From assembly GCA_003008705.1 (NCBI GenBank), contig PDUO01000012.1, positions 262,870 to 326,869 on the forward strand: a DNA stretch of 64,000 bases. Reading direction: 5' to 3'. The DNA comes from Pezicula radicicola (taxonomy: Eukaryota > Ascomycota > Leotiomycetes > Helotiales > Dermateaceae). Both the position numbers and the translations under genes were made by a program. This document shows positions 1 to 11,792 of the stretch, piece after piece; position 1 is the stretch's first letter; each line of letters begins with the position of its first letter. The notes below the pieces were generated by a model. It ran no database searches. It was not told the origin of the DNA and was given only the letters and a program-made list of their open reading frames with translations.

Positions 1-2070
1 ATTACCGGTCTCTATCTGTCTACATTCCATTCACGAGTCACGAGTCACCACGCCATCCAACCAGGTCTTCTCAGTTCCGGCCGTGCAGCCTCAAAACGTG
101 CTTCGTTAGCGAGCCGCCTCAACCTCCATCCAAATCTCAAATTTTGCCTTGTCGCATGAAATGTGTCCATGTCGTCAACCCCGATTGCCGGTGATGCTCA
201 GACCGGGAGCAACAGGCTCTTGAGGCATCAGACGTGTCAGCAGGCGATGCCATTTTCCCCAGAAATGTTTGTGAGTGGTGCATTTTCGGTTTTTCCAGAA
301 TCCAGATGACTTTTTTCTTCCTCTTGCTTTGGCTGATGCTGAGCGGATGCAGGAACGCCCGTCTTTCGGTTCTGCGGCGCTACAGTCGTCATCTCTGACT
401 TCATCGATTCTCGGTACGTGTCACAGTCACGTGACCTGTTCTTCATCTCTATATCACGTGGACTGGTTTCCCGGCAAGGACTGTCCCAGAGTCGCAGGGA
501 GTAGGCCGTGTTTCATCTTTGTATTCTTGCAAGGAGGAAATGGTCTCTCCTTGTTGTACTCTCTCTTCCGATCTGGGACATTCCTCCTCGCTCAAGTTGC
601 AGGGCCCACCTAATGGTGCCTGCATCCCAAGTCTAGATGCCAAGTGAAGCTTGTATGACTTTCTTGCATTCCTTTACATCCCTATCTAATCTCAATTGGC
701 TGCCCTGTCAAGGCTATATTCGGGTGTGGATATGAGATCCTTTCAGAAACTCTATCTTCCTCCGTCCTGCGGGATGCACAAGCGAGAAGCAGATATATAA
801 GTGCATGATTGATCACTTTGGGTACATCCAAGACCAAGAGGGATCAAGTGTGCTAGAATACAGGCTTGACCTCTCCTTTATACATACAGATAATCACTAT
901 CGTACGAGTCTTCATACCAAAACAGTAATTACCGGTATACCTTGAGCCGCTGAGTCTACGTTGGAGAAGCGTGGGCCTAAGAAAAGCCAAGTGTGACATG
1001 CTCTCCAACTTGGACACAGTACCAGTTAGAAGTCCTAATTGTGGTGCCCGATGTGGTGAACCTATTCATCTGCGAACTTACTGCCTGTAGTATTCCCTTC
1101 ATGTCGGCATTCCTCAATTGCTATCAGCTGATGATCATCATTGATTTGATTCTGTTGAGAGCAACGGTCACTATCTATACACTTCGCTCCTCAAACCAGG
1201 CAAATGATTCAGAAGGTGAAGTGCCACAACACTTAACTCAAGTTTAAGCCTTACCAGCAACTTTCAGGATTTCTTATGCTACTTTCTCTAGGCAAGAACT
1301 TAAGAAGTAGACACAACTTAAAACCCACGGTCTCGCCAGCCACCTAGAGAGTGTTATATTATCATAGCACTTATAACATCGTTCTGCCTGTCACTGTTCG
1401 ATACATTAAGTCGCGGAAAATGAATTTTAAGTGCTTCAGATATGTTGAGGCTCATCTCGGCTTCTCTCTGTCCTTAAGAGTATATCGGCAATGGAATCAT
1501 CCTTTTTTCACTCCTTGCAAGATATGCAGCATCTTGTAGCATTGGTACAAGGTCGACTAGAATTAAGATACGAAACCCTGAAGAGATGTGGTGTGTCGAG
1601 ACAGATCGGCATATCTATTTGACTAGAAGGAAATCTTTTTGTTAATGGCTCATTGTGTTTCTATCTAGCATAAATGCCATGGTCCTTTGAACTATAAAAT
1701 GTTCTTTTTACGGACTACATCTTGTTGTCATTTAAGACTCTGTTCTTAGTGAGCGATTGCAGAGGTTTTTACTCTAGCAACATCTGTGTGTCTAGTCGCT
1801 AGAGGAAGTTTGATGTAAAAGAATTTAAATTTGGTAGAGAGGTGAAAGCTGAATAGGAGTTGTTAGATTTATGTTTTTTCTCCGGTCTTCTTAGATCGCT
1901 CCACTGTATCTTGGAGGACGTGACAATTTTGTGTGAATGTAAGGAGGTTGATTCAGTGAAAACACTTCCAGAATGATCCTACTATTTTATATAAAAGGGT
2001 ATTCAACTCTTCTGCGTTGGTTAAGATATTCTTGTTTTGTGAGTCTCCTGAAACTTCGACTTGTATTCCT
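1..2070. other. Intergenic: no supported gene
   Basis: The first about 650 bases have ordinary composition and contain overlapping short open frames on both strands with no recognisable domain and no convincing splice structure. From about 660 onward the sequence becomes AT-rich with stops in all frames. It may include the flank of a gene outside the window. I see no RNA gene or complete mobile element here. Confidence 0.5.
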
Positions 2071-2096
2071 CGAAAGTTAAGGTACCTTAACTTTCG
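2071..2096. repeat. 26-bp perfect palindrome centred on GGTACC
   Basis: Starting at CGAAAGTTAA, the sequence reads identically on both strands for 26 bases, with the KpnI-like core GGTACC at the centre and no unpaired loop. It stands alone in an AT-rich, gene-free stretch. It could be a cruciform-forming site, the fused ends of two inverted repeats, or a symmetric protein-binding site. Shorter versions of the core (AAGGTACCTT-like) recur in other gene-poor parts of the window, near 5901, 26030, 26107 and 26150. Confidence 0.75.
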
Positions 2097-3030
2097 GATT
2101 ATTAGACAACATTCTAATACTATTGCACATCTTTTTTTATGGAATAAGAACCACTATACTAATTAGCTAATCGTCACTATAGTATGGGCAAGACTCTTTA
2201 TAGTAATAAGGAGGTAAATGCTTAATAAAATTTTCACTTGTCTTGATTTTATACTGTTCAAATTCTTTCTAGATTTAAAATTCCAAAAATGCATTTACTA
2301 ACTTTGATCTGTTACATCTACTAATATATGGTCTTACACACCCTATTACTTACTCTATACCCTAGCTCCTTTAAAATCAAACCAACACAAATAGAGAAGA
2401 AGACAATTTTAGGAAGGCAGATATCTAAAAGCGTAAAGGTACAGTTGCTAGGATCTGCGCAATGTTTCTATGTACTTTAACAGACAACAGCAGGTTCTTA
2501 CTTAACGCATGTAGTCTTGTTTTATATCATTTAATCTTCTCTAGGGAAAGAGACAGTAGGGCTTGCTTGATCTTAATATTTTCAGTCTTGTGAAGTGCCT
2601 GAATGTCTGAAATCTAAAATACCTACCTAACACAATTCATATCTGATCATATCAAAAGACAATGCTGCGATAATAAAAGAGTCGACCACAACCACCGGGA
2701 AGAGGCCTCATCATGAGCCTATTTTAGAGGCAGAGTCTCATCAAAACCAGTCGTGCTCCAAATCCTAGCCTTTAAGGTCGGATTTGACATTGTACCTTGT
2801 GCTCAAGTCTTGTAACAAGCTATTAATCTCTAATTTTTTTTTTGAAATGACAAGGAAAATTATAGTCTTAATTTAGTTGCCTCTTGTTTCTAAAGATATT
2901 CTTCTGCTTTGAGCTTTTGGTCTAGAAGTATTAATTGATTATAAAGAGGATAGAAGCAAGTGGCTATATACCTATTCGTAGTTACTATTAGGTGTGGCTT
3001 TATTTGTATAGTAGCCCTCCCATTCAAATT
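2097..3030. other. AT-rich gene-free stretch
   Basis: Stops are frequent in all six frames and homopolymer A/T runs are common. No coding region, RNA gene or repeat was identified. The composition fits a decayed (RIP-like) island. Confidence 0.5.
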
Positions 3031-3156
3031 TTAGTCTCAAGTATAATCTAGTTACTTAAAATACTTGATTCGTTTAAAATGTTCTAATCATTGAACGTAT
3101 TTTAGTCGCTCAAATTATTCTAGTTGCTCAAACTATTTAAGACATTCAGAGTATTA
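3031..3156. repeat. 18-bp minisatellite, about 7 decayed copies
   Basis: Consecutive 18-base units line up without gaps: TTAGTCTCAAGTATAATC (3031), TAGTTACTTAAAATACTT (3049), GATTCGTTTAAAATGTTC (3067), TAATCATTGAACGTATTT (3085), TAGTCGCTCAAATTATTC (3103), TAGTTGCTCAAACTATTT (3121) and AAGACATTCAGAGTATTA (3139). The 3049, 3103 and 3121 copies are the clearest. The unit resembles the better-preserved 18-mer at 31405 (GTTACT-CAAG-like core) after C-to-T decay, so both probably belong to one dispersed family. No coding function is apparent. Confidence 0.55.
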
Positions 3157-5220
3157 GAAGTATTTTTATATCTATAATTCGTGTTAAGTAAAACCCTTAC
3201 ACTGAAAAGTATTGCGTAGAAGGTCCATGAGCTAATCTTATAGAAGCTACGATTACAACGTCCAGACCTTGAGATAGAAGAAGACAACGTTTGTAAATTG
3301 CTTGGATGGGCTACACCTTCTGTGTACATAATTTTGTTATTATGAAGCTCTTTACTGCATATTAGTGACACTATGAAATAGCTTAGTAACAACCGTAATC
3401 TATGTATTTTTGTCTTGTCTTCGAACATTTTATAGATTCATATTACAAAATTTCTGTGACATAATGCTCTCTAAAAGGCTTTAGCTTAAATATGCCCGGT
3501 TCTTAATAGCATAATGCAAATGCTACATCAAAATGTGAAACTTGTATTTATATAACAAGGATGTATGTTCACCTAGTACTAACTATCTTGTAGAGTGGGC
3601 TATACTACCTAGTAAGCTTGCAGCAGAAGCTTTAAAGTACCAACCTACTATATAGGGCACCAGAGCGACATTTACCTACAAGGAGACTTGGGGAAAAAGG
3701 TTATTTCGATAAACATAGTTCTTAGACTCTCATTAAGAATAAATAGCCACTCTGTGGTCCACCAAGGCACCAGTTGGAGCGAGTCAAATATAGAAGCGGT
3801 GTTCAGCCCACTCATATCTTCCTCAGCATCCATCGAAGTCGATCTAGACAGCTCAGACTGCACTGGCCTTGTGCACTCGAGGGTGTAAGTACTCCGTCCT
3901 CCGCTTCATTGATTCTCTTTATACAACAATTAGCAACAACAATGACACTGACAACGACACCCCCAAGGCTTTCATTGTGGATTTAGTCAAATCGTCAGGA
4001 AAGTGATGCATGATTCTAATAATCCACCTATGGGTAAACTAATTACTCTAAAGAAGGCTTATTTGTCTACTATGATAGCCCTAATGTATAATTGTATAAG
4101 GGCACTGATGGAATAAGGAGGGTCTACCCTTAGGATGTTAGTAGTAAACGATATGTTGGTCTTACTTGACTTTGAAAATTTCCGTTGTCAACAATATTGC
4201 CATTGTTATACTTATACTTTTATTTATTTATATAAAGTTGTCAGCAGGCTATGCCATTCGTTAGATACTCCCTAATGGTTGCTAGGCCTCGGTGTCGACA
4301 CCCTGGATCTCAAGTGTAGCTTGCTCATGGGTAATGTCTAACAGCTGGAAAAGTGTCGACTTCCTCATAATCATCAACCACAAACCGCTCCAAATATGCT
4401 TGATCAGGGAGATATTCCTACTACAATGGGCACCGGTGATGGTCTTATTCTTCAAAGCAGGGACTCGGTCCTTTGCTATGCTTAGTATGTACTGTAGGTT
4501 CTCCTTGAGCTTCTTCAATTACATAAGTTACAATAGCCATCTCTTTCTATATAGAAATCTGTGATAGAGAGCTGGAGGGTTACAAACTAATAGATTTTAA
4601 TAGAATGCCAAGTACAGGAAAACTCATCTACTAGTTAGCTGCCTGCCACTATGTTATTATCAAGTCTGATACAGCTCTCAATTTGTATGACGACTTACCA
4701 TTGTTCTCGGGCTACGTACACAGAGATACAAGAAATTATCTTAGGCCACAATGAAAGTATATTATTCAGTGGCTGTATCTTATCGAGCGTAATGCACCTT
4801 TTGAAGGCGAAACTCTTTCAAAGGACTTGATATAAAGTGGTTTTGTGTTGTATGGCCTTGTCACACTGAACACTTTCCCACCACTAAAAGTCGAATTGAG
4901 GGGAAAGGTGGCTCAAAACATGAATACCGTGGAACTTTTCAAGCCTATGATGCTCACTCAGCAAAAGGTTTTCAGCTAGCTCGATGCCAACGTAACCTCC
5001 GTATGTAGAACTCCCACACAGCAAAAGGTTTAGCGAGCAAAGCAGAAGACCGCCCAGAATAACCGATAACGAAGCGAGTCAAAAAAGGAGAAAAAAGAAT
5101 TGCTCAAGGTTCAATAGGAGGTTCTCTCCAGCGCAAGAAAAAATCACCAAAAAGTGCAAAAAAAAAATCTTGATTACACAATGGGATCTAACCATTTGCA
5201 TTTTCAATGCCAATTTTACT
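3157..5220. other. AT-rich decayed stretch
   Basis: Overlapping short frames on both strands (for example around 3690-3990 and 4280-4560) could be remnants of a dead gene or transposon, but I recognise no domain. A direct repeat, AGCAAAAGGTTT preceded by CACTC or CACAC, occurs near 4957 and 5018. An A-rich tract precedes the tRNA at 5221. Confidence 0.4.
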
Positions 5221-5318
5221 TGGCGGTGCTGGGAATCGAACCCAGATTGAAACGGGTCAGCATGATTATCCTGAATGGATCACCACAACGTCACGTGCTA
5301 CCATTACACCACACCACC
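5221..5318 (-). tRNA. tRNA gene with probable intron, isotype uncertain (possibly His-GUG)
   Basis: Read on the minus strand, the ends GGTGGTG and CACCGCC pair into a 7-bp acceptor stem (one G-U) followed by A73. A D-arm (GTGT-AATGGTA-GCAC) contains the A-box core, and a perfect T-arm (CTGGG-TTCGATT-CCCAG) gives the B-box. The total of 98 bases needs an intron of about 25 bases after position 37. The best fold places GTG after T33 (loop TTGTGG), suggesting tRNA-His, but the anticodon stem then has a mismatch and a wobble pair. The isotype is therefore tentative, while the tRNA identity is well supported. It lies between two AT-rich stretches. Confidence 0.8.
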
Positions 5319-6643
5319 GTGTTTTTGGAGGCCTTGTTTGACTTGTTTTTGGCTGGAAATTCTTATTTGAATTTATTAAGTACTCAGACGCGGGACCGAA
5401 ATGTGTGGTGCGAGCTAGGAGTGGATTGGTTCATTAAGCGAAACTGTGGGTAAGTGGACCCCAAAGGTTGTTAACTTGTGACGACTTCGACTTCTCAAAA
5501 TGATAATTGGATTGTTCTGACTTTAATTTCTAAAATTTAGAAGGGATAATATTCATTTGAAGTTCCCAGTAGCATGCTTGCTTCGTATTATTATCAGCAC
5601 CACCCACAAATTGAACGAATCGGCCTAAGTTGCCAACCTAAAAACTATCTAGAGACTAGAACTCCTAGGAATACAGGTTTTGTGTGCCTTTCGTTCGAGA
5701 AATTTAGAAATAAACATGCCTCAAAAGGTGTAACAATATCATAACGATATCATTGTCACTGAACTGGGTTACTCGCTTACATTTTAATTCCTAAGGAAAA
5801 TCTGTAGAAAGTAAGAAATGTTCCGTAGAATGCAGTCCCTGTCACTATAACTTTATATTAAAGTCTAAAATAACAGTCACATCGGAGAGTATTCTACTTG
5901 GGTACCTTAGGTAGCTTAGTATAGATAAACTAAGTAACTTAATCGGTTAAGCAACCTAGCTGTTTGTGTAATTTAAGTATTTTTAAGTCGCTTGCTTAAC
6001 TTTGATGACATACTGGATTCAAGCAACACAAAGCATACTTTATTGGATTACCTATTAAATCAAATAAATTTTACTTGGTAGAGACTTTTTCGCAGCCCGG
6101 TATTTCATTGGTTAAAGAAATGTAAAAGGTTTAGTGAGTCCTTCGAGTCGTGAGTATAGATGATATATGCTACAAGTAGTATCACCGGGTATAAGACAAA
6201 ACATGGACGACTCAAGTACACTATAGTCTATATACAGTTGCTGGAGTTGCGAGCTGGCTTGTAAGAATTGGTATCTAACAGCAAGGTGTCTTATTGGCTG
6301 GCGCAGGACATATGAATGATGAGGAGCTACTACAAGAAAGAGCCTTCAAAGAGTAGCATATTAGATTAGAATATAAAGGTCGAGAGACCGACGAAATGAA
6401 GACCTTGTTAACGCCACATAGAAATAGAGATGGCATATCGGCCAATAGAACAGAGACACGAAAGGAGAGATATTTCTTGGCTTGGGGGCCAATGAAGATA
6501 CTATATCCCTAATCATGAATAAGCGAGCCTCAACGCATAAGGATTTGGGCCTCAAACATTTCAGACTGAATGACCTTCCAAATAACTGTAGTGGCTCACA
6601 AGGCTAACCAAACTAGCCAGTAATCCAATATTTATTCTGCGAC
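5319..6643. other. Gene-poor AT-rich stretch upstream of a pseudogene; possible 18-bp repeat remnants near 5891-6010
   Basis: No open gene is seen. Around 5891-6010 the sequence has a loose 17-19 base periodicity with ACTTGGGTACCTT and AGTAACTTAATCGG blocks that resemble the 18-bp minisatellite at 31021 and 44281; this assignment is weak. Bases 6200-6640 could contain decayed upstream exons of the pseudogene starting at 6644, but I could not reconstruct them. Confidence 0.35.
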
Positions 6644-7399
6644 ATGGCGATAACACCGCCACCAGCATCTACCCCTTCTACCACAGCTACCAAAACTCCA
6701 TTGTTCAGCGGCCCAAAAGTAGGAATTGCGATCGGTGTAATTTGCGTCTTCATAGTAGCAGCATTAGCAGCATTTCTTTGAATTCGTACTCACCGAAGAT
6801 GAGCACGAGCCAAGAATGTTGAACGGCTAGAGACAGAATATCCGACCGAACCAGAACTACCAACCGCAGCGAATAGCCATGAGCTCCCATCAAAGAGCGG
6901 ATATCCTTCCGATATAACTGCGGCCTTCCCACTCGCATCGCCTGACACAGAAAAGCAACTTATGGAATTAGATGCTATCGAGAAAGAAAAACAAAAACTG
7001 TCGATGGAAGTTGAGGTTGAGAAATATAAGATGCAGACTTCTGCTAACAAGCATGAGTTGATGGACGCATCGCTTGATCGACCTTTGCAACACTATAAAG
7101 GCATATATGAGCTCCCTGGCAAGAATTCTAATTCTGGTGAAGCAGTGGATAATGCTGTGGACCCTTCAAGGTTACAACAGTCAGCACAAACAAAAGTATC
7201 GAATGCTGTGAGCTCTGAAAACATAAATATAAGTAGAAGGAATGGAGTTAGTGAGTCTCGGTTGAAATTGCTGGCTGCGAAGACGAAGAGTATTCAGACT
7301 GAAAGGGAGAGGTTGGAGAAATTGTAGGAGTTGGATCGATTGGAGGGGGAATTGCGGAGTGGGATTGAGATGGTGAGGCGGAAAGTGGTAGCTGATTAG
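6644..7399 (+). pseudogene. Single-span membrane protein relic, three in-frame stops
   Basis: One frame runs 251 codons from ATG 6644 to TAG 7397 without an indel but is broken by TGA at 6779, TGA at 6800 and TAG at 7325. It encodes a short Thr/Pro-rich segment, a hydrophobic span (GPKVGIAIGVICVFIVAALA), then a charged, Glu/Lys-rich cytoplasmic tail with coiled-coil character ending in VRRKVVAD. This is the layout of common fungal single-pass surface proteins whose ectodomain lies in an upstream exon; none is recognisable upstream here. Each stop is one transition from a plausible sense codon: Trp or Arg just after the membrane span, Arg in the basic run after it, and Gln in the coiled coil. 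RIP or relaxed selection is the likely cause. Confidence 0.7.
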
Positions 7400-9958
7400 G
7401 GATTTTGAAGAGCGCATCGTGCCATTGTATGTATATTCATTTATAAAATTCGAGATTTGGTATTTGCGGAATATAGATTCCGCAATGCTATTGTCTTTAA
7501 AGATGTTGAAATGAATTCTGGGGTGTGCCCAGTGATCATATCACGAAAGTTGTCTATACCTTGAAAGAAATATACTCTAGTAATTCCTTTATCAAGGTTT
7601 TGAGCCATCTGGCTTCATTCGCCTTGGAATTGACTTGGAGCTGATCAGAAGAGGTTTTACGACGGGCTATGTGCTAGCGCTATTGACAATTGACCAGCTT
7701 GGTAGAATTGTAATTTGTGTTTTCAACCCCTTCTCGGCCTGGGCCACAGCCTGTGTATTAGCAGTGGGCAAAAGACAAGAGAACACCATAAATTTTAATA
7801 TAACTGTTGCATTTCTCTGAATAACAATGTAACAACCCAAGGACAAACCTTGAAATTATCTATATCGGCATCGCCGTGCTGAGAGAGCAGACCTGGAGAG
7901 GCTAACATTCTGCTTCCGTAAATTGCCGCATAAGCAAAGGATTGTGTGCCAATGTTATAAAGTTGCAAAAACCTCAAACATCCAAGCAGGAAAGAAGTCG
8001 GTGTGTGTCGTCTTTTCGTTAAGTTGTGAGACCGACTCATGCTCGTGTTCAAGCTGAGGAACCGAAAATAGAAAAGGGGTTGTGTCGCCTAAGAAGGTTT
8101 TTAGCGAAGGAAGACCTCGTACTGGCATCTCCCAAGCACTTCCTATTGCTATTGGTTTTGTGTACCACCCAGCAAAAAATACTCATTTTCAGAGAGGTTA
8201 TAATTTGTTCAAAGATTTCGCATCAATCGTACCAACAGAGAAAAGCAAAATAACACGAATTCCTCAAAGGAGCCCAACAACAAGTTCCACACGTGACGGC
8301 CTTAGTCTCGCTTCACTTATGATTCCAAGAACTTGGCATGACCAGTTGGCCGGCAAACGCCACACTTGCGGCCACATTTGCTCAGCCCTTTACGTGGAGG
8401 GGCCTCCTGAACCAATGACAGGGCGAAATGCTTATCGCAAAGCCTGTCACTGCAGGGACTTCAAAATAGCATGCAGGCGACATGCGGCCTCGGCGTGCAG
8501 CGGGGTAACTTCTTGCCTGCTCCCAGGACGACGGGAACGACGTTTGTTGGATGAAGAAAGCAAAGAATTTGTAAAAGGAGGTTGATGATGAACTTATTTC
8601 TTGTGTCTGGATTCTCTAGAACTGAGAGTTGAGACACTTTGTCCCTTGGGCTTGGGGGTCGACTTGTGCTATTCGTAAAAATAACTCTCGTTAAGGTATG
8701 GAGAGCGTGGGAGGGCTGGAGCGGTGTCGCCTGCGAAAAATCTCTTCGCGACTTTTAAGATGTTAGGTGCGGGATGTGTATCTTTTTCTGTGGGGTGAAA
8801 GCAGCCAGTGTACCAGAGTAGCAATTGGATTCCGAGTTCGGGCTCCTTCCCGTTCTTTGCCCATGGAGTCCTGCGCAATTTTGAAGCTTGAAGTTTGAAG
8901 GCAACGTAATGCAGCCCGCTCAGCTTCCAGGAGCCAGAATCTTTGACGTCGTCTTGAGGTTGACGTCCACTCTGGATCTGCATATCAAAAGATGGTGCCG
9001 CATAATAAGTACAGTACAGTACAGTACAGCAGTATTATGCTTGTCGTAGGTAGGGGCCGAGAAGGGTCGTCATGATAATGATGCATGCAGGAAGGTATCA
9101 AGAGCGGCGGCGTGGGAACTGGGCTGATAGGCGTTCTGCTCGTAACTTGTTGCTCGACAAAACGCGGAGAGAAGCTCCTTCTCTGTATCTCAAGGCCACT
9201 CAGAGCTCGTGGATCCGGCCAAAAAATCAAAATGAACTCTTGCATAACGAGGTCACATATTTGATCACTGGATGCTTTGTTTGCGTTCTTCTACTCTAGC
9301 TCCTTGTACAGGAGTAGTAAGTGATAAGTGGTTCGAGATGGGGTAGCTAATTCACACAAGGTCCCACGGAGCGTACTGTCGCTGCAGGTCTCCGCGCCGC
9401 ATAAGCTGGACGCTGGGACACAAAAAACCTGTGAGAGGGTCGAATGACCCAGTAGAAAGGCCCCGTACAGCCCTGTAAAAAAAAAGACGCAAGTCTTTTT
9501 TAACTGTCTTGTGCTCGTGAAGAGATTTTGTTGAAGCTGAGGCGTTATCAGCCTTCAAAGTTGTTCATACCTGAAAGATTGAGGATATTCTGAGAGCTGA
9601 GGAGCTTCCTACGCTACTCACAACGACATCAATTGCATTTAGATCTTCTCCCCCACCTCAATCCATTCATCCTGTCCCACACGGCCCAAGACAGGGACGC
9701 AAGGGGGAGAGATTTGGTGAATTCACCCAGTCACAGCAATCGCAATTATTCTTCTTGTTACCAGCTGGATTCGCTTAGCGGCGCCAGGCGCCGATTTCTC
9801 CCACTCTTATCGCGCAGCCGGGTCCTTTAATAAAGCCTGGTCCCTCTCGCTATTCTGTTTTCTCTCCCCATCAACTCCAGACTCTTGTCTGTTTCTGCAC
9901 CGTAACACCCAGAACATAATCCTCATTCTCCCCAATTCTCCTCACCACAGCCGCAATC
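7400..9958. other. Intergenic and promoter region of glutamine synthetase
   Basis: No supported gene is present. A 167-codon open frame at 8082-8585 has no recognised domain and is probably chance. A short (TACAG)n microsatellite lies at about 9008-9029. GATAAG, the core of fungal GATA nitrogen-regulator sites, occurs at 9323-9328 and, on the minus strand, at 9806-9811, about 150 bases before the glutamine synthetase ATG. A 15-base GC palindrome centred on A (CGGCGCC-A-GGCGCCG) lies at 9779-9793. The last about 100 bases are CT-rich, as is usual for a fungal core promoter. Confidence 0.5.
9779..9811. promoter_or_regulatory. Candidate regulatory cluster: GC palindrome and GATA site
   Basis: The palindrome CGGCGCCAGGCGCCG (9779-9793) is followed by CTTATC (9806-9811), which is GATAAG on the other strand. 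GATA factors of the AreA/NIT2 type control glutamine synthetase and other nitrogen genes in filamentous fungi, so this position is plausible. GATA hexamers are common by chance, and no footprint can be inferred from sequence alone. Confidence 0.35.
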
Positions 9959-11365
9959 ATGGCGACTTCAACTACAATCTCGTACACGGCCAATGTAAGT
10001 TCAACGCGAGGCCCCGCGGTTCACCCCCGCGCAGTTAGCTGACTGTTTGTTTGCAGCTCATGAAGTACATGGCGCTCGATCAAAAAGGAAGCGCTATGGC
10101 TGAGTGAGTATTACCAGATACTACAGCTGAAGCTGTGGCCATTAACATAACCTTTCAGGTACATCTGGATCGATTCTACTGGTGGCGTTCGTTCAAAGTC
10201 AAAGGTGAGTCCGTTATCGCACCTGCCCAAAACAAAATCCCTCAACAAAAACAGAGCACATTACTGATGACTCACTTTGCCCCAGACTTTGACCAAGATC
10301 CCCAAGAGCGGCGAGTTCACTCTCGACGATCTCCCAGAGTGGAACTTCGATGGTTCATCGACTGGCCAGGCACCAGGAGATAACTCTGATGTTTACCTCC
10401 GCCCCTGCGCTATCTTCCCCGACCCATTCCGTGGTGCTCCCAACATCTTGGTTCTGACTGAGTGCTGGGACCCCGATGGAACTCCAAACAAGTTCAACCA
10501 CCGACATGAGTGTGCTAAGCTCATGGAGGCACACAAGGAGCACGAGCCATGGTTTGGACTCGAACAAGAATACACCCTCCTCGATGTCACAGATCGCCCA
10601 TATGGCTGGCCCGTCAACGGTTTCCCTGGTCCACAAGGCCCATATTACTGTGGTGTTGGTACCGGAAAGGTCTACTGCAGAGATATCGTTGAGGCCCATT
10701 TCAAGGCTTGCTTGAACGCTGGTATCAAGATTTCTGGAACCAACGCTGAGGTCATGCCAGCTCAATGGGAATTCCAAGTTGGTCCTTGTACCGGTATTGA
10801 GTGTAAGTAACTGAATTCGCTCCAAATGTGCCCCAACTGACATGGGATTAGTGGGTGACTCACTCTGGGTTGCTCGTTTCCTCCTCCACCGCATCGCTGA
10901 AGAGTTCGGCGCTAAGATTTCGTTCCACCCAAAACCAATTCCAGGAGATTGGAACGGAGCTGGTCTACACAGCAACTTCTCCACCAAGGAGATGCGTAAG
11001 GAAGGGGGTATGAAGCATATTGAGGCCGCTATCAAGAAGCTTGAGGGTCGCCACAAGGAGCACATCGCTGTTTACGGAGAGGACAACACCTTGCGTCTTA
11101 CCGGTAGACACGAGACTGGTAGCATCGACTCGTTTACGTATGGTGTTGCCAACCGTGGTGCCTCCATTCGTATCCCTAGAGAATGTGCTCACAAGGGTTA
11201 CGGATACTTTGAGGACCGCAGACCCGCTTCCAATGCCGACCCTTACCAAATTACAGGTATCATGATGGAGACGGTAAGTACTTCGTGCCATAATGATAGG
11301 GTTTAAACTAATCTGCTTTATAGATCTTTGGAAGCGTCGATGACACCAACATCAAGAAGGCATAG
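9959..11365 (+). CDS. Glutamine synthetase, eukaryotic type II
   Basis: ATP-dependent ligation of ammonia to glutamate in the cytosol, the main nitrogen-assimilation step. Six exons: 9959-9994, 10057-10103, 10159-10204, 10286-10802, 10852-11273 and 11324-11365, in phase throughout, giving 369 aa, about the usual fungal length. Visible signature segments are DGSSTGQA near the N-terminal beta-grasp domain, [26 protein letters not shown], the ATP-site stretch [18 protein letters not shown], and [10 protein letters not shown] near the C-terminus. The short first exon (12 codons) and clustered 5' introns are typical of fungal homologues. The start is the only in-frame ATG before exon 2. Upstream GATA motifs suggest nitrogen control. 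The downstream neighbour at 11793 is on the same strand and unrelated. Confidence 0.97.
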
Positions 11366-11792
11366 ATTTGATTTCCGCGTGTACACAAATTTGGGAGAAA
11401 TGCTTTTGAGCGGCGATATCTGGCTTTCCTTTTTCGACGAAACTTATGGTCGTTCGACTTTCTTGGTGGGTGTTCTTGCTAGGTGCTTTACTTAAAGAAA
11501 GACTTCAAAGACTCTTATCGTTGAGATGGTTAGAGATCAATTGATACCAATTCATGATTGAAAAATGAAAATCGAATAAATTTCTAGTCCAAAAATTTCC
11601 ATTGACCAATCATCGAAAGCACATTTTGGCCCCATGCTTGCGATCGTGCACGCTCCATTTGACTTTGACCTTCAATGACGTGCAGGATGAACGAAGCTCC
11701 ATTTCCTCATTCGGCGAATGGCTGCTGTCGTCTTCATCACGTCACTTAACACCTCCAAGTAGATTTCTCCGGGAGGTCAACCACCATACATC

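Noticed and set aside
8082..8585. 167-codon plus-strand open frame
   Set aside because: No domain, no codon pattern like neighbouring genes, and no promoter or intron signals; it looks like chance in a GC-neutral gap.
10355..11065. 236-codon frame antisense to glutamine synthetase
   Set aside because: It mirrors the codon structure of the real exon on the other strand and has no independent protein features.
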